In this document: positions 1 through 8,110 of the stretch, one piece after another
How the letters are laid out: the number at the start of each line of letters is the position of its first letter
How positions within the stretch are numbered: the first letter of the stretch is position 1
NCBI RefSeq assembly: GCF_934643285.1
Contig: NZ_CAKUBT010000001.1
Coordinates: forward strand, 1 to 64,000
From: an uncultured Ellagibacter sp.
GTDB taxonomy: Bacteria > Actinomycetota > Coriobacteriia > Coriobacteriales > Eggerthellaceae
Direction of reading: 5' to 3'
DNA: 64,000 nucleotides
Translations under genes and position numbers: made by a program
Notes under the pieces: model-generated
Database searches by the model: none
What the model was told of the DNA's origin: nothing
What the model saw: the letters and a program-made list of their open reading frames with translations, nothing else

Positions 1-89
1 AGTAAAGAAACGCTGCCGCTGCGTTGGAAGCGGTGGGTGCCACACCCAAAAACAGTGGCAGAAAGAATATACGAGGAGAGATTGTGGGA

Positions 90-932
90 ATGAGCTCGTA
101 TGAAATGCTTGTTGACGAAATAGTTTCGTTGATGGGGATGAAGGGTTCTTACGCGGGGATTGAGAAACTTGAATCCATGAGGCGCGAGGGAGACACCAAT
201 GCGACGACCTGCCTCGGAGAGCTTTACCTCGAAGGAGCTGGCGTAATTGCAGATACGGAGATGGGCATCAGCCTTCTCCAAGAAGCATCGGAGGCAGGAA
301 ACCCGCACGCGGACGATACCCTTGGAAGGGTCTACCTGTACGGTTCGTACGGGGTACCCGAGGACAAGCCGAGGGGCCATGCGTATATAGAAAAGGCGGC
401 CAATGCTGGTATTCCAGAGTCTATCGGCACCTGTGCCTGCGATTACTACTACGGCAAAGGCGTTACGAAAGACCTTGAAAAAGGCTTCGAATGGGCTTTA
501 CGCGGAGCTAAGCTGGGGGACCCCGTCTCAAATGCATTGTGTGGTGACGCCTATCAGACGGGCGAAGGCGCCACGAGAAACATCCCTCTTGCGATTCAGC
601 ACTATCGCGAGCATCTGAAATCTAATTCAGAGAACACCGATGTAATGTGCGACCTGGCGATTTGCCTTGCTGATATCGGCGGCGAATATGGAACTTTCCC
701 CTCCCAAGACGACCTGACGGAGGCCTTCGGACTGCTCGGCAAAGCTGTCGAGATGGGCGATGTTAGAGCGCATTGCCTTCTCGGAATTATGTACGGAGAC
801 GGCAATGGGGTCCCTCAGGATTTCGAACTTTCGCATCATTACATTGAGCTTGCCGCAAATAACGGCTTTGAGCCTGCACAAGAGCTGCTCGGTCGCTTCA
901 GGCGGACCATGCGAGGCAAATGGACTCTCTAA
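90..932 (+). CDS. Sel1-repeat (SLR/TPR-like) protein
   Basis: The 280-residue product is made almost wholly of Sel1-like repeats of about 36 residues. They are recognisable by recurring G-x-LYLEG-x-GV, AANAGIP, YYYGKGVTKD, AVEMGD and LGIMYGDGNGVPQD blocks. Such solenoids mediate protein-protein contacts. No signal peptide or membrane segment is visible, so it is probably cytosolic and its partner is unknown. I chose the ATG at 90 because GAGGAG lies about 11 bases upstream; the frame is open further to a TTG at 24, which lacks a comparable ribosome site. The next gene follows after 63 bases on the same strand and may be co-transcribed. The family call is solid; the function is not inferable. 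Confidence 0.8.
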   Translation: MSSYEMLVDEIVSLMGMKGSYAGIEKLESMRREGDTNATTCLGELYLEGAGVIADTEMGISLLQEASEAGNPHADDTLGRVYLYGSYGVPEDKPRGHAYIEKAANAGIPESIGTCACDYYYGKGVTKDLEKGFEWALRGAKLGDPVSNALCGDAYQTGEGATRNIPLAIQHYREHLKSNSENTDVMCDLAICLADIGGEYGTFPSQDDLTEAFGLLGKAVEMGDVRAHCLLGIMYGDGNGVPQDFELSHHYIELAANNGFEPAQELLGRFRRTMRGKWTL

Positions 933-995
933 TTGGCTTTATCCGCCTGTCGAGCGGTGAGCATATCGTGATACGCACAGAAAGGAAAGACGAAC

Positions 996-1484
996 ATGCT
1001 TAAACTCAAGGATCTTCAGGAGATGGGAAATGTGACATTCGGCGACGCTGCGAATGTCACGCTCGACAATATCCAAACCGCAATCACTGACCTTGCAAAA
1101 CAAAACGGGATTCCGGTAGCTTTTTATCAGGAAGACGCGAAGGACGGAGGGCTTTTTGGGAGTACCTACACCGCTCTTGTCGCATATCACCCCGAGCATC
1201 GTCGTGACTACTTCAACATGGCGATGATAATGACAAAGCAAGGCAACTTCGGCAATGTCTCTGTATATGCAGCAGGCAAATCCAAGCAGATGAACAAGTT
1301 CGCTCGCTCGGATGCCTCGAAAGCCGGCTTTGGCGCTGCGATTGCTGGCGGAGGGTCTTTCGCTGTTGGGCAGATGATAGGCGGAGCTCTTGGAAGCATC
1401 GGCAAGAGCAAGGCGAGGCTCCAGGAGGAGCAAACGTACTACGAGATTATTTTGAATATCATAGGCGCCGCCTTGAACGAATAA
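996..1484 (+). CDS. Hypothetical protein with glycine-zipper-like segment
   Basis: A 162-residue protein with a good ribosome site (AGAAAGGAAAG) ahead of the ATG. I do not recognise a family. The N-terminal two thirds looks like a small alpha/beta domain (VAFYQEDAKDGG, ALVAYHPEHRRDYF). Residues about 108-130 are rich in spaced glycines (GFGAAIAGGG, GQMIGGALGSIG), which resembles a glycine-zipper or weakly hydrophobic hairpin able to pack in or on a membrane. No signal peptide is present. It lies downstream of the Sel1-repeat gene on the same strand, so the two may act together. Codon use is less GC-biased than in the core genes further right, which fits accessory DNA. Confidence 0.6.
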   Translation: MLKLKDLQEMGNVTFGDAANVTLDNIQTAITDLAKQNGIPVAFYQEDAKDGGLFGSTYTALVAYHPEHRRDYFNMAMIMTKQGNFGNVSVYAAGKSKQMNKFARSDASKAGFGAAIAGGGSFAVGQMIGGALGSIGKSKARLQEEQTYYEIILNIIGAALNE

Positions 1485-2050
1485 TCGATTCATGTCGCAG
1501 AGGATGGTTTGCTCCCTTCCTCTTCAAATAAGCTTATGAAGCCGCATTGCCGATGGGTCCATTGAGACAAATCGACAATGCGGCTAATAAGAGCAAGAGC
1601 TGTTCTTATCGAAATTCGAGTCAGCGAATCGCGGCGATTGCTGTTCGCACTGGGCAGATAATTGGCTTTTCGGAGAAGGATTCGCTTTTGTAATGTCCAG
1701 CGTTTGGAGATTGTGCCACACTGGCGCTCGCGCTCTCGGACATCGTGGCGGCCTGCTTTATTTCTCTTGTTTTGGGAATGGCTCTCACGCCGTTTTCGGT
1801 CCAGCGCGGCAGCGGTTCGCTTCGAAGTAATTCGAGCTCTTTCTTTCAGTTGTTTTTTGTGCTGGGAATGCTTGGGGTAGGGGAAGGCTGGCAAGTTTTG
1901 CTTGGCACATTTGTTGTCGCTTGCGTATCCAGCGTATAAGGCATATGCGGTTTTCGGGACATAGCAAGAATTTATACAGGTGGTCGCATAATAAACGCTG
2001 GTGTTTTTTGGTGCCAGCTGAGCAGTCTATTGAGATGAAACGAGAACGAC
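1485..2050. other. 566-base non-coding stretch before the radical SAM gene
   Basis: No frame here looks like a real protein: the short open frames on both strands lack ribosome sites and plausible composition. It contains an imperfect inverted repeat (1533-1554 with 1571-1591). The sequence becomes AT-rich near 1960-2000, where TTTATAC at about 1970 could be part of a promoter for the maturase gene at 2051. I see no convincing minus 35 element. Confidence 0.5.
1533..1591. repeat. Imperfect inverted repeat
   Basis: AGCCGCATTG at 1540-1549 is the exact reverse complement of CAATGCGGCT at 1576-1585. The arms extend on both sides with one mismatch inward (CCGAT/ATCGA) and a one-base bulge outward (CTTATGA/AATAAG), giving arms of about 21 bases around a 16-base centre. 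There is no T-run after it, so it is not a typical terminator. It may be an operator, an mRNA hairpin or the remains of a small mobile element. Confidence 0.55.
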
Positions 2051-3349
2051 ATGAAGACGTCGAAGTTTAATTACATCATCAAGAAGCCCAATACTGACTC
2101 CATTGTTTACAACACGTTGAACAACAGCTTTGTATCTCTTTTAAATGAAGAGCTGGAATGCCTAACAACCGGCAAGTTTGACTTATTGCCGCAAGAGGTG
2201 GTAGGTAGCCTGTATGATAACGGTTTTCTTATTGATGAGACCATGGATGAGACCGAGTTTCTTAAGTATCAGTTCGATAGAACCCGATATGCAACTGAAA
2301 CTTTTGCTGTAACCATAGCACCGACTCTAAATTGCAATTTTGCTTGCGAGTATTGCTATGAAAGTCCACGTCCAGGAGTTCTTGATGATGCTGGATTTGG
2401 CTTAATAATGGATTTTATTCGCAGCGCCTACGACCGTGCTCCGTTCAAAAGGCTCCAGGTGAATTGGTACGGTGGAGAGCCTATGCTCTGCATCCAGTCC
2501 ATAGCTCGATGGAGCAAGGGGCTCCTTAGATTCAGCGAATCCCATGCAGTTAAATATGTGTCACATATTATCACTAACGGATCGCTCGTAACCGAGAAGA
2601 ATGTCGCCTTGCTGGAGGGCAGCAAGATAAGTAACGCCCAGGTCACCATTGACGGTTGGGGCGACATGCACGACAAAAGGCGTCCATCTCGGGACGGAAA
2701 GCCGAAGTTTGATTTAATCCTTTCTGCGGTCGAGCTTATGGCTAAGCATGGCATCGAGGTGAGCATTAGGGTCAATGCCGACATCAACAATCTTTCTGAT
2801 TATCAGAAACTTGCTGACTACTTTCAAGGAACTGAAAATGTGTATGTGCACATTGGTCACTTGCGTGATTACGAGGCGCTTCCTGCTGACATCTTTAGAT
2901 GCTTTGATTGCGAGGGGTTTTCGAAAGCGGAATACGAGATCTTTGAGAAATCGGGCTACACAATCGAAGATCTGGACAATATTTTCTCTAAGAGACGAAT
3001 GTTCTGTGGTGCGTGCACGGAGAACAGCTATGTGATTGACGATCGATGCAACGTTTACAAGTGCTGGAACGATATCGGAGATGAGAGCCAAGCGATATTC
3101 AACTTACACGTGCCCGAGGAGAGCCGCGACGTGAACTACGCGGCTTTATGTAGGTATATGACATGGAATCCCTTCGAGGACGAGACCTGCGGAGCATGTG
3201 CGTGGATGCCAATTTGCGGCGGAGGCTGCATATTCGAAAAAAGGAAGCTTGGCGACCCATTCTGCTATCCACCGGTTTACTCGGTAGATAAATATTTAGA
3301 CCTGTATTTGAAGGAGGTGAGAGAGGATGAAGATAATCAAGAAAGCTGA
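2051..3349 (+). CDS. Radical SAM/SPASM peptide maturase
   Basis: The 432-residue protein has three parts. Residues 1-85 resemble the peptide-binding N-terminal region of RiPP maturases (KFNYIIKKPN, VYNTLNNSF). The radical SAM core starts with C95-x3-C99-x2-C102 (CNFACEYCYE), followed by WYGGEP and an ITNGS motif. A SPASM-type C-terminus carries the auxiliary iron-sulfur cysteines: CGAC at 319-322, later Cys residues in DDRCNVYKCW, then C380GAC383 and C389GGGC393. Family members use S-adenosylmethionine radicals to make thioether or C-C crosslinks in ribosomal peptides. Its 3' end overlaps the ORF of a 42-residue Cys-rich peptide by 23 bases, which strongly suggests a substrate pair. No dedicated transporter or protease gene is adjacent. 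The codon use is AT-richer than in the core genes, suggesting transfer. Confidence 0.9.
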   Translation: MKTSKFNYIIKKPNTDSIVYNTLNNSFVSLLNEELECLTTGKFDLLPQEVVGSLYDNGFLIDETMDETEFLKYQFDRTRYATETFAVTIAPTLNCNFACEYCYESPRPGVLDDAGFGLIMDFIRSAYDRAPFKRLQVNWYGGEPMLCIQSIARWSKGLLRFSESHAVKYVSHIITNGSLVTEKNVALLEGSKISNAQVTIDGWGDMHDKRRPSRDGKPKFDLILSAVELMAKHGIEVSIRVNADINNLSDYQKLADYFQGTENVYVHIGHLRDYEALPADIFRCFDCEGFSKAEYEIFEKSGYTIEDLDNIFSKRRMFCGACTENSYVIDDRCNVYKCWNDIGDESQAIFNLHVPEESRDVNYAALCRYMTWNPFEDETCGACAWMPICGGGCIFEKRKLGDPFCYPPVYSVDKYLDLYLKEVREDEDNQES

Positions 3350-3455
3350 GAGGCAGAGTGCGTACAGCGCGAGTTTTGTACGCAAAAGCTCCTGCGTAGG
3401 CTGCTTATGCGACAGTAAGCAGTGCTCTCCGAGCTGCCCTAAGGTTTTGAAATAA
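3327..3455 (+). CDS. Small Cys-rich peptide, candidate RiPP precursor
   Basis: A 42-codon ORF starts at an ATG inside the 3' end of the maturase gene, 8 bases after an AAGGAGGTGAG ribosome site at 3311-3321. That is among the strongest ribosome sites in the window. The first 22 residues are basic and polar (KIIKKAERQ, then SFVRKSS) and contain no Cys. The last 20 hold five Cys (23, 26, 28, 33, 37) in the pattern CVGCLCDSKQCSPSCP, ending in KVLK. A leader followed by a Cys-rich core next to a radical SAM/SPASM enzyme is the architecture of sactipeptides and ranthipeptides. It is not one of the families I can name (SCIFF has six Cys with another spacing). A strong hairpin terminator follows 10 bases after the stop. 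A metal-binding role is the main alternative. Confidence 0.75.
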   Translation: MKIIKKAERQSAYSASFVRKSSCVGCLCDSKQCSPSCPKVLK

Positions 3456-3465
3456 GGTCAGCTCG

Positions 3466-3508
3466 GCGCCCGGAACGATTCCGATATCGTTCCGGGCGCG
3501 TTTGATTG
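3466..3508 (+). terminator. Intrinsic terminator of the maturase/peptide operon
   Basis: A perfect 14-bp stem (GCGCCCGGAACGAT at 3466-3479 with its complement at 3486-3499) encloses a 6-base loop and is followed by GTTTGATTGT. It sits 10 bases after the peptide stop codon, which supports that ORF being the last gene of the transcript. Confidence 0.85.
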
Positions 3509-3603
3509 TACCATCGTCATTGGTTGCAATCAGGGTGCTCGGGAATGACTATTGGGGTGCTTGCAGGGTGGGTATGTCGACGGAGTCATAATGGCGTTGT
3601 ATC

Positions 3604-4113
3604 TCAGTGTCTGCCGATGACAACAGTTTCCCAATGTCCTTCCTCGGAATGAGCAACAGCTTTCTCTCCGGTTTTTTCTTGATGAATCTCACTGTGGTAG
3701 CCGGAACCTTCTCCGGCGAGCATGTGCTGCTTGCTGTGGGCAGACGTGTTCCCTGTGATGTCGGCGCCGCAGATGTTGCAGACCGATCTCTCGACGCTCT
3801 CGTAGATGGGAATCGTTTCGACCCATGCAGCCTTGTCGACGACCCAGATCTTCTGGGATTCGGCGAGGCTGTTTGATTGCGAATCAGCGAAGCCTTCCCC
3901 CGCGCTTGTGGCGTCCGTATAGTCTCCATCGATGACGGTGGTGCTGCTGTCCGTTACGGTTGGCATGGCTCCCGTGGTTTGTTCTGTGCTTTGGCTTTCG
4001 GATCGACGGGCATCCGCCGTGCTTGCCTCGGTGCTGCTGGACTCCTTCCCGACGCTTCCTCGATCGGCTGATTCATCGCTCGATACGCTCGCGTTACCGG
4101 CGCCATTCGCTCA
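3604..4113 (-). pseudogene. Remnant of a secreted/surface protein
   Basis: The reading frame is open from a stop at 4111-4113 down to 3604. The 5' part encodes a Ser/Thr/Glu-rich linker with no start codon until 3966. The 3' part encodes WVVDKAAWVETIPIYE, then VCNICGADITGN, HMLAGEGSGYHSE and EEGHWETVV. That W-ETV/CxxCG module occurs in cell-surface proteins of gut actinobacteria and clostridia, where it is normally repeated and followed by more sequence. Here it stops after a degenerate IGRH tail, and there is no signal peptide and no sorting signal. I read this as a surface-protein gene truncated at both ends. A short expressed protein from the ATG at 3966 (120 residues) cannot be excluded, but no ribosome site supports it. 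Confidence 0.6.
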
Positions 4114-4268
4114 TCCGCCTTGCTGCTTTCGTGGCCTCGGCCGTCGAGGGCTTCGCCGAGCCCGGGGGCAGGCCGGCGCCGACCGAGGAGAGGCGCCGCG
4201 CGTTCGGGCGGCGCGCCAAGGAGGTCGTGGACGAGATAGTCGAGAGGCGCGGCCTCAAGAAGGAGTAA
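4114..4268 (+). pseudogene. 3' fragment of an unidentified gene
   Basis: About 50 codons ending at a TAA near 4268 read as a believable protein C-terminus: LAAFVASAVEGFAEPGG, then TEERRRAFGRRAKEVVDE and IVERRGLKKE. Codon use is typical of high-GC coding DNA. No start codon or ribosome site fits, and upstream of about 4110 the frame becomes low-quality sequence. It begins exactly where the opposite-strand surface-protein remnant ends, so the two fragments appear joined at a deletion or recombination scar. I cannot name the parent family. Confidence 0.35.
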
Positions 4269-4384
4269 CATCGGAACTTGCAGCGACGGACGCCAGGACC
4301 CTCTTACGCCACATCCGCGCGCGCGACCTTTTGGGCCGAAACAAATACGCGAACGGGGCCTCCCTCAGGGAACGCAGGATGCCT

Positions 4385-5974
4385 TTAGCGGCGCTTGCTG
4401 TGCTGGCGAGCCACTTCGGCGCGGTGTGCGCGGCCGGGGCGGAAGTCGCCCTTCGGCTTCGCGGCGCTCGTCTGCTTGCGGCCGCTTCCGCCCTGCGTCT
4501 GCTTGCGCGAGTGATCGCCCTGAGCTTGCGCGCTCTTGCGCGAGCGTTCAGCCTGCGCTTTTGCTCCCTTGGCGGGCTTGCTTGTCGCGGGCGAGCTCTT
4601 GCGGGCGCGTTGCCCGTCAGCATGCGTCGCCTTCTTGCTGTTGTGCGCCTTGGTGCCCTTGCCCGCTGGCTTTCCGCTGCGCCCGCCGTTCCCGCTGCGC
4701 GCTTCCTCGCGCTCCTCGGCGGCGCGGGCCTGCGCCTTCTTCTTTTTCTTCTCGCGCTTGTCCATCTCGCGCTTCGCCTCGGCGATGTCGGGGTCTCGCT
4801 TTGCTGCCGCCTTCGTGGCACGCTCGGCGGCGGCCACGGCGCACGCCTCCTCGTCGAAACCCTCGATGCGCACCTCGGGAATCTCGCGCTTCGTGAACTT
4901 CTCGATGTCGGCGAGCGCTTCCTGCGTCTCGGGCGTGACGAAGGAAATCGCGCGGCCCTTCGCGCCTGCACGGCCCGTGCGCCCGATGCGGTGTACGTAG
5001 TCCTCCGCCTGCGTGGGCAAATCGTAGTTCACGACGTAGTTCACCTCGTCAACGTCGATGCCTCGGGCGAGCACATCGGTTGCCACCAGGATGTCGGTCG
5101 TCCCGGCCGCGAAGTTCTCGAGCGCGCGTCGGCGCTGGTTCTGCGTGCGGCTTGAGTGGATGGCCTCCACCGAGTACCCGGCGCGCTTCAGGCGGCGGCA
5201 CGTCGCGTCGGCGCGGCTGCGCGTGCGGGCGAACACGATGACGCGCTCGTGCCCCCATGCGGCGATCGTCGCGCGCAGAAGGTCGGCCTTGAGCACCTGC
5301 GGCACGCGCACGATGCACTGGTCGACCGTGTCGGCGGTCTCGCCCTTGTGCGCGATTTCCACCACCTCGGGGTCGCGCAAGAACGTGCCCGCAACCCCCT
5401 CGATCGAGCGGTCGATGGTGGCGGAGAACAAAAGCGTCTGGCGCGTTTTCGGCGTGGCGGCGACAATCTTTTTCACCGACGGCAGAAAGCCCATGTCAAG
5501 CATGCGGTCGGCCTCGTCGAGCACGAGCACCTCCACGCGATCGAGGTGCGCAGCCTTCTGCTCCATGAGGTCGATGAGGCGCCCCGGCGTGGCGATAAGC
5601 ACGTCGGTTCCGCGTTTCAAGGCGCTGATCTGCGGGTTGTACGACACGCCGCCCACGACGGAAAGCACGCGGTGGTGGGTCGATTTCGCCACAGCCTCGC
5701 AGACCTCCGCGATCTGCGCGGCGAGCTCGCGCGTCGGGGTGACGACGAGCATGAGCGGCCCGCGCTCGCCCTTCGCATGCCCGAGCTTGTCCATCGAGGG
5801 AAGCGAGAAGGCGGCGGTTTTGCCCGTTCCCGTCTTCGCGGCGGCAATGATGTCGTGCCTTTCGAGTACAAGCGGGATCGCGCGCTCTTGCACGGGGGTC
5901 GGCTCTTCGTAGCCGAGGGACGCGACGGCGGCAAGCGCCTTGGGGCTCAGCCCCAGATCGTCGAATGAAGCCAT
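4385..5974 (-). CDS. DEAD-box ATP-dependent RNA helicase
   Basis: The 529-residue protein carries the full helicase set in order: Q motif (near EEPTPVQERAIP), Walker A AAKTGTGKT at 45-53, PTREL at 80-84, TPGR at about 129-132, DEAD at 153-156, SAT at 184-186, ARGIDV near 305 and HRIGRTGR near 330. Residues 390-529 form a long Lys/Arg/Ala-rich tail (KREKKKKK, RSGKPAGKG), expected to bind RNA non-specifically. The architecture is RhlE/CshA-like, which points to ribosome assembly, mRNA decay or cold adaptation in the cytoplasm. The ATG at 5974 is preceded on the minus strand by GGAAAGGAAC at a normal distance. It is downstream of the glycosyltransferase gene on the same strand, 45 bases away. 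Confidence 0.95.
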   Translation of the reverse strand: MASFDDLGLSPKALAAVASLGYEEPTPVQERAIPLVLERHDIIAAAKTGTGKTAAFSLPSMDKLGHAKGERGPLMLVVTPTRELAAQIAEVCEAVAKSTHHRVLSVVGGVSYNPQISALKRGTDVLIATPGRLIDLMEQKAAHLDRVEVLVLDEADRMLDMGFLPSVKKIVAATPKTRQTLLFSATIDRSIEGVAGTFLRDPEVVEIAHKGETADTVDQCIVRVPQVLKADLLRATIAAWGHERVIVFARTRSRADATCRRLKRAGYSVEAIHSSRTQNQRRRALENFAAGTTDILVATDVLARGIDVDEVNYVVNYDLPTQAEDYVHRIGRTGRAGAKGRAISFVTPETQEALADIEKFTKREIPEVRIEGFDEEACAVAAAERATKAAAKRDPDIAEAKREMDKREKKKKKAQARAAEEREEARSGNGGRSGKPAGKGTKAHNSKKATHADGQRARKSSPATSKPAKGAKAQAERSRKSAQAQGDHSRKQTQGGSGRKQTSAAKPKGDFRPGRAHRAEVARQHSKRR

Positions 5975-6019
5975 AATTTTTCAGTTGTTCCTTTCCATCT
6001 CGGCGCGATGCCGAGTGCG

Positions 6020-7411
6020 TTAGCGGATGTGTGCGGGGGTATGCCCCCAGTAGAAGTGGAGGAAGTGCTTCTTGCGCATGCGCGCGTCGGTGCTCGGCTC
6101 GGCTGCGGCCAGGCGCAACGCGTTGCGAGCGATGTCGATCGCCGCGTTCGGGCGGCGCAGGAAGGAACCCTGCGTGAGCATCGCTTCCACGATAGCGGGG
6201 TTCGCATCGACATGACCCATCGCTCCGACGAGCTCGCGCGCGGTCGTCACGTGCAGGGCGGCACCGAGTGAGGTCAGCATGCGCACGTTGATGTTCTCCT
6301 GACCATAGGCGCGCCCGAGCAAGATCATGGGCGCCTTCGCGCAGAGGCACTCGGTCACGGTGAGCCCGCCCGGCTTGCAGATTACCAGATCGCTCGCGGC
6401 CATGAGCTCGGCCATGCCCTCCACGTACTCGAGCACCGTGGCGTTCGGAATTCCCAGCTCCTCGCATTCCCGTCGCAGATGGGCGGCGTATTCCGCGTCA
6501 GCGCCCGCTACGATCACGAGGTGGGTGTTCTTGAAACGGTGCAGGTAGGGAAGCATCTTGTCGAGCGCCTCGCGGAAGCGCACGTAGGGCGTGGGGAGAT
6601 ACGCGCCCGCGAGCGCCAGCACGATGCGCTTGTCCTGCGGCAGCCCGAACTTCTCGCGTCCTGTGGCCTTGTCGTAGGTCTTGCGGAACGCGGGGCGCGC
6701 GGGGATGCCCGTAATCGTGATGCGCTCCTCGGGCACCTTGCGCGGGCGTAAGGTCTCGGCCATCGACTCGTTCGCGACGCAGAAAAGGTCGCTGTGCAGA
6801 TGGGGCCACATGCCCTCCGTCTCGTAGTCGGTGGGGACGCATACGATGGGGAAGGACTGCCCGGTGATCATGCGCGCGCCGACGGCGACGTTGGCGGCGG
6901 TGATGTGCGTGCAGACGATGGCGAGGGGCTGGGTTTTGCGCACGTGCTCGGTGAAACGGGGGAACATGATACGCGACCAGGCGGTGCCGCCTCCCCACAG
7001 AAGGCGCCCCGTGAGGGTGTAGCGCCAGGTGAGGTCGTAGATGGGACGCGTCGGGCCGGTGAACATCGACGCCATCTTGTCGCCGTTCATGCGCATGCGG
7101 CCGAAGTCGAGCACGTCGAGCACCTCGACGTTTAGGTCCTCGGGGCAGGGGACGCCATCGCGAAGGGACGGGTCGTCGCGCAAAAGCTCGAGCGCCTGTG
7201 CGACAGCGTTCGCCGCGCTGCGATGGCCCGAGCCGACCGAGGCGTGCATCACGATGACCGTCGGGCGCGCCGCGTCGTCGGGGGTGCTGCCGGCAAGCTC
7301 GCGCTCGGGTGCGCCATCGCTCGCGACGACGGCAACCTCGCGCTCGGGTGCGCTGGGTGCGTCGCCCGTGGCCGTGTTCTTCATTTCACCGGTGAGTTCC
7401 ATGTTCCCCAT
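6020..7411 (-). CDS. MGDG-synthase-like (UgtP-type) diacylglycerol glycosyltransferase
   Basis: A 463-residue GT28-type enzyme. After a poorly conserved 50-residue N-terminus the MGDG-synthase signature appears at about 55-70 (MHASVGSGHRSAANAV). The sugar-nucleotide-binding C-terminal lobe has CKPGGLTVTECLC and the LGRAYGQENINV region. Related enzymes (plant MGDG synthases, Bacillus UgtP) move sugars from UDP-sugars to diacylglycerol at the inner membrane face, producing glycolipids and lipoteichoic acid anchors. It lies 15 bases downstream of a gtrA-like gene on the same strand and is probably co-transcribed. The start is uncertain: ATGs at 7411 and 7402 both have weak ribosome sites. Confidence 0.85.
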   Translation of the reverse strand: MGNMELTGEMKNTATGDAPSAPEREVAVVASDGAPERELAGSTPDDAARPTVIVMHASVGSGHRSAANAVAQALELLRDDPSLRDGVPCPEDLNVEVLDVLDFGRMRMNGDKMASMFTGPTRPIYDLTWRYTLTGRLLWGGGTAWSRIMFPRFTEHVRKTQPLAIVCTHITAANVAVGARMITGQSFPIVCVPTDYETEGMWPHLHSDLFCVANESMAETLRPRKVPEERITITGIPARPAFRKTYDKATGREKFGLPQDKRIVLALAGAYLPTPYVRFREALDKMLPYLHRFKNTHLVIVAGADAEYAAHLRRECEELGIPNATVLEYVEGMAELMAASDLVICKPGGLTVTECLCAKAPMILLGRAYGQENINVRMLTSLGAALHVTTARELVGAMGHVDANPAIVEAMLTQGSFLRRPNAAIDIARNALRLAAAEPSTDARMRKKHFLHFYWGHTPAHIR

Positions 7412-7426
7412 GCTATACGAGCCGGC

Positions 7427-7843
7427 CTAGCTCTCGCTCGGCGTTTCGGCAGGCGCGTCTCCGCCGTCGAGGAAGATCTTCCGCGTGACGAAGTTCCACA
7501 CCATGACGATGAACGTGGCGCCGATCTTGGTGATGAGGTAGTGGATATGCGCGAGCTCGACGCCTGCCCACATGCAGAGGTTGTTGATGATAAGGCCGAT
7601 CACCGACAAGGTCACGAAGATGATGAACTCGCGGCGCCGGCTCATCCCCTCTTTATGGGTGAAGACGTAGCGCATCGAGGCCAGGTAGTTGAAGATGACG
7701 GACGCGGTGAAAGAAATCGTGGCGCTCACCAGGTAGTTCACGCCGAAGACTTCCGTCAAAAGGGCGAGCAGGCCGTAGTCGATGATGAACGCGATCACGC
7801 CGACGACGCCGAATTTCATAAGCTGTGCGATAAGTTTCTTCAC
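7427..7843 (-). CDS. GtrA-family membrane protein
   Basis: A 138-residue protein with four hydrophobic segments and the family hallmarks (FGVVGVIAFIIDYGLL near the N-terminus, YLVSATISF, ASMRYVFTHKEG in the middle). GtrA-like proteins are proposed to flip or guide polyprenyl-phosphate-linked sugars across the membrane. The start is a GTG. It is upstream of the MGDG-synthase-like gene and divergent from a GT2 transferase across a 267-base gap. Together the three suggest a small envelope glycolipid or glycan-modification locus. Confidence 0.88.
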   Translation of the reverse strand: MKKLIAQLMKFGVVGVIAFIIDYGLLALLTEVFGVNYLVSATISFTASVIFNYLASMRYVFTHKEGMSRRREFIIFVTLSVIGLIINNLCMWAGVELAHIHYLITKIGATFIVMVWNFVTRKIFLDGGDAPAETPSES

Positions 7844-8110
7844 AATACCCGAGTGCCTTTCGAGCGCGCGTCTTAAGCGTGCGCCCCGTATGTGGTTCCA
7901 ATAAGCACGCTCAAATCTCGCGCGCAGGCGGTTTCAACCCGCGTGAACTCTATCACAGCGAGCTGCTTGCGGCGCGTTCTCCTCTGATTCCCTGTTTTTC
8001 CCTTGACGTCGTGCCGGTTCGGGCTTTCATCCCCTAACATTCACTAGTTAGAAGTTTTGAGTTGCGCGCTTCGGCGCGGCTGATTGCACATATTCACGAG
8101 GAGCACCTAC

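Noticed and set aside
1662..1939. Short open frames in the 1.5-2.0 kb gap
   Set aside because: No ribosome site, odd composition and no recognisable family; they overlap on both strands.
3466..3499. The 14-bp stem as a riboswitch or operator
   Set aside because: Its position 10 bases after the peptide stop and the T-rich 3' side fit a plain terminator better.
4400..5970. Long open frames on the plus strand opposite the DEAD-box helicase
   Set aside because: They are reflections of high third-position GC; the minus frame carries all helicase motifs.
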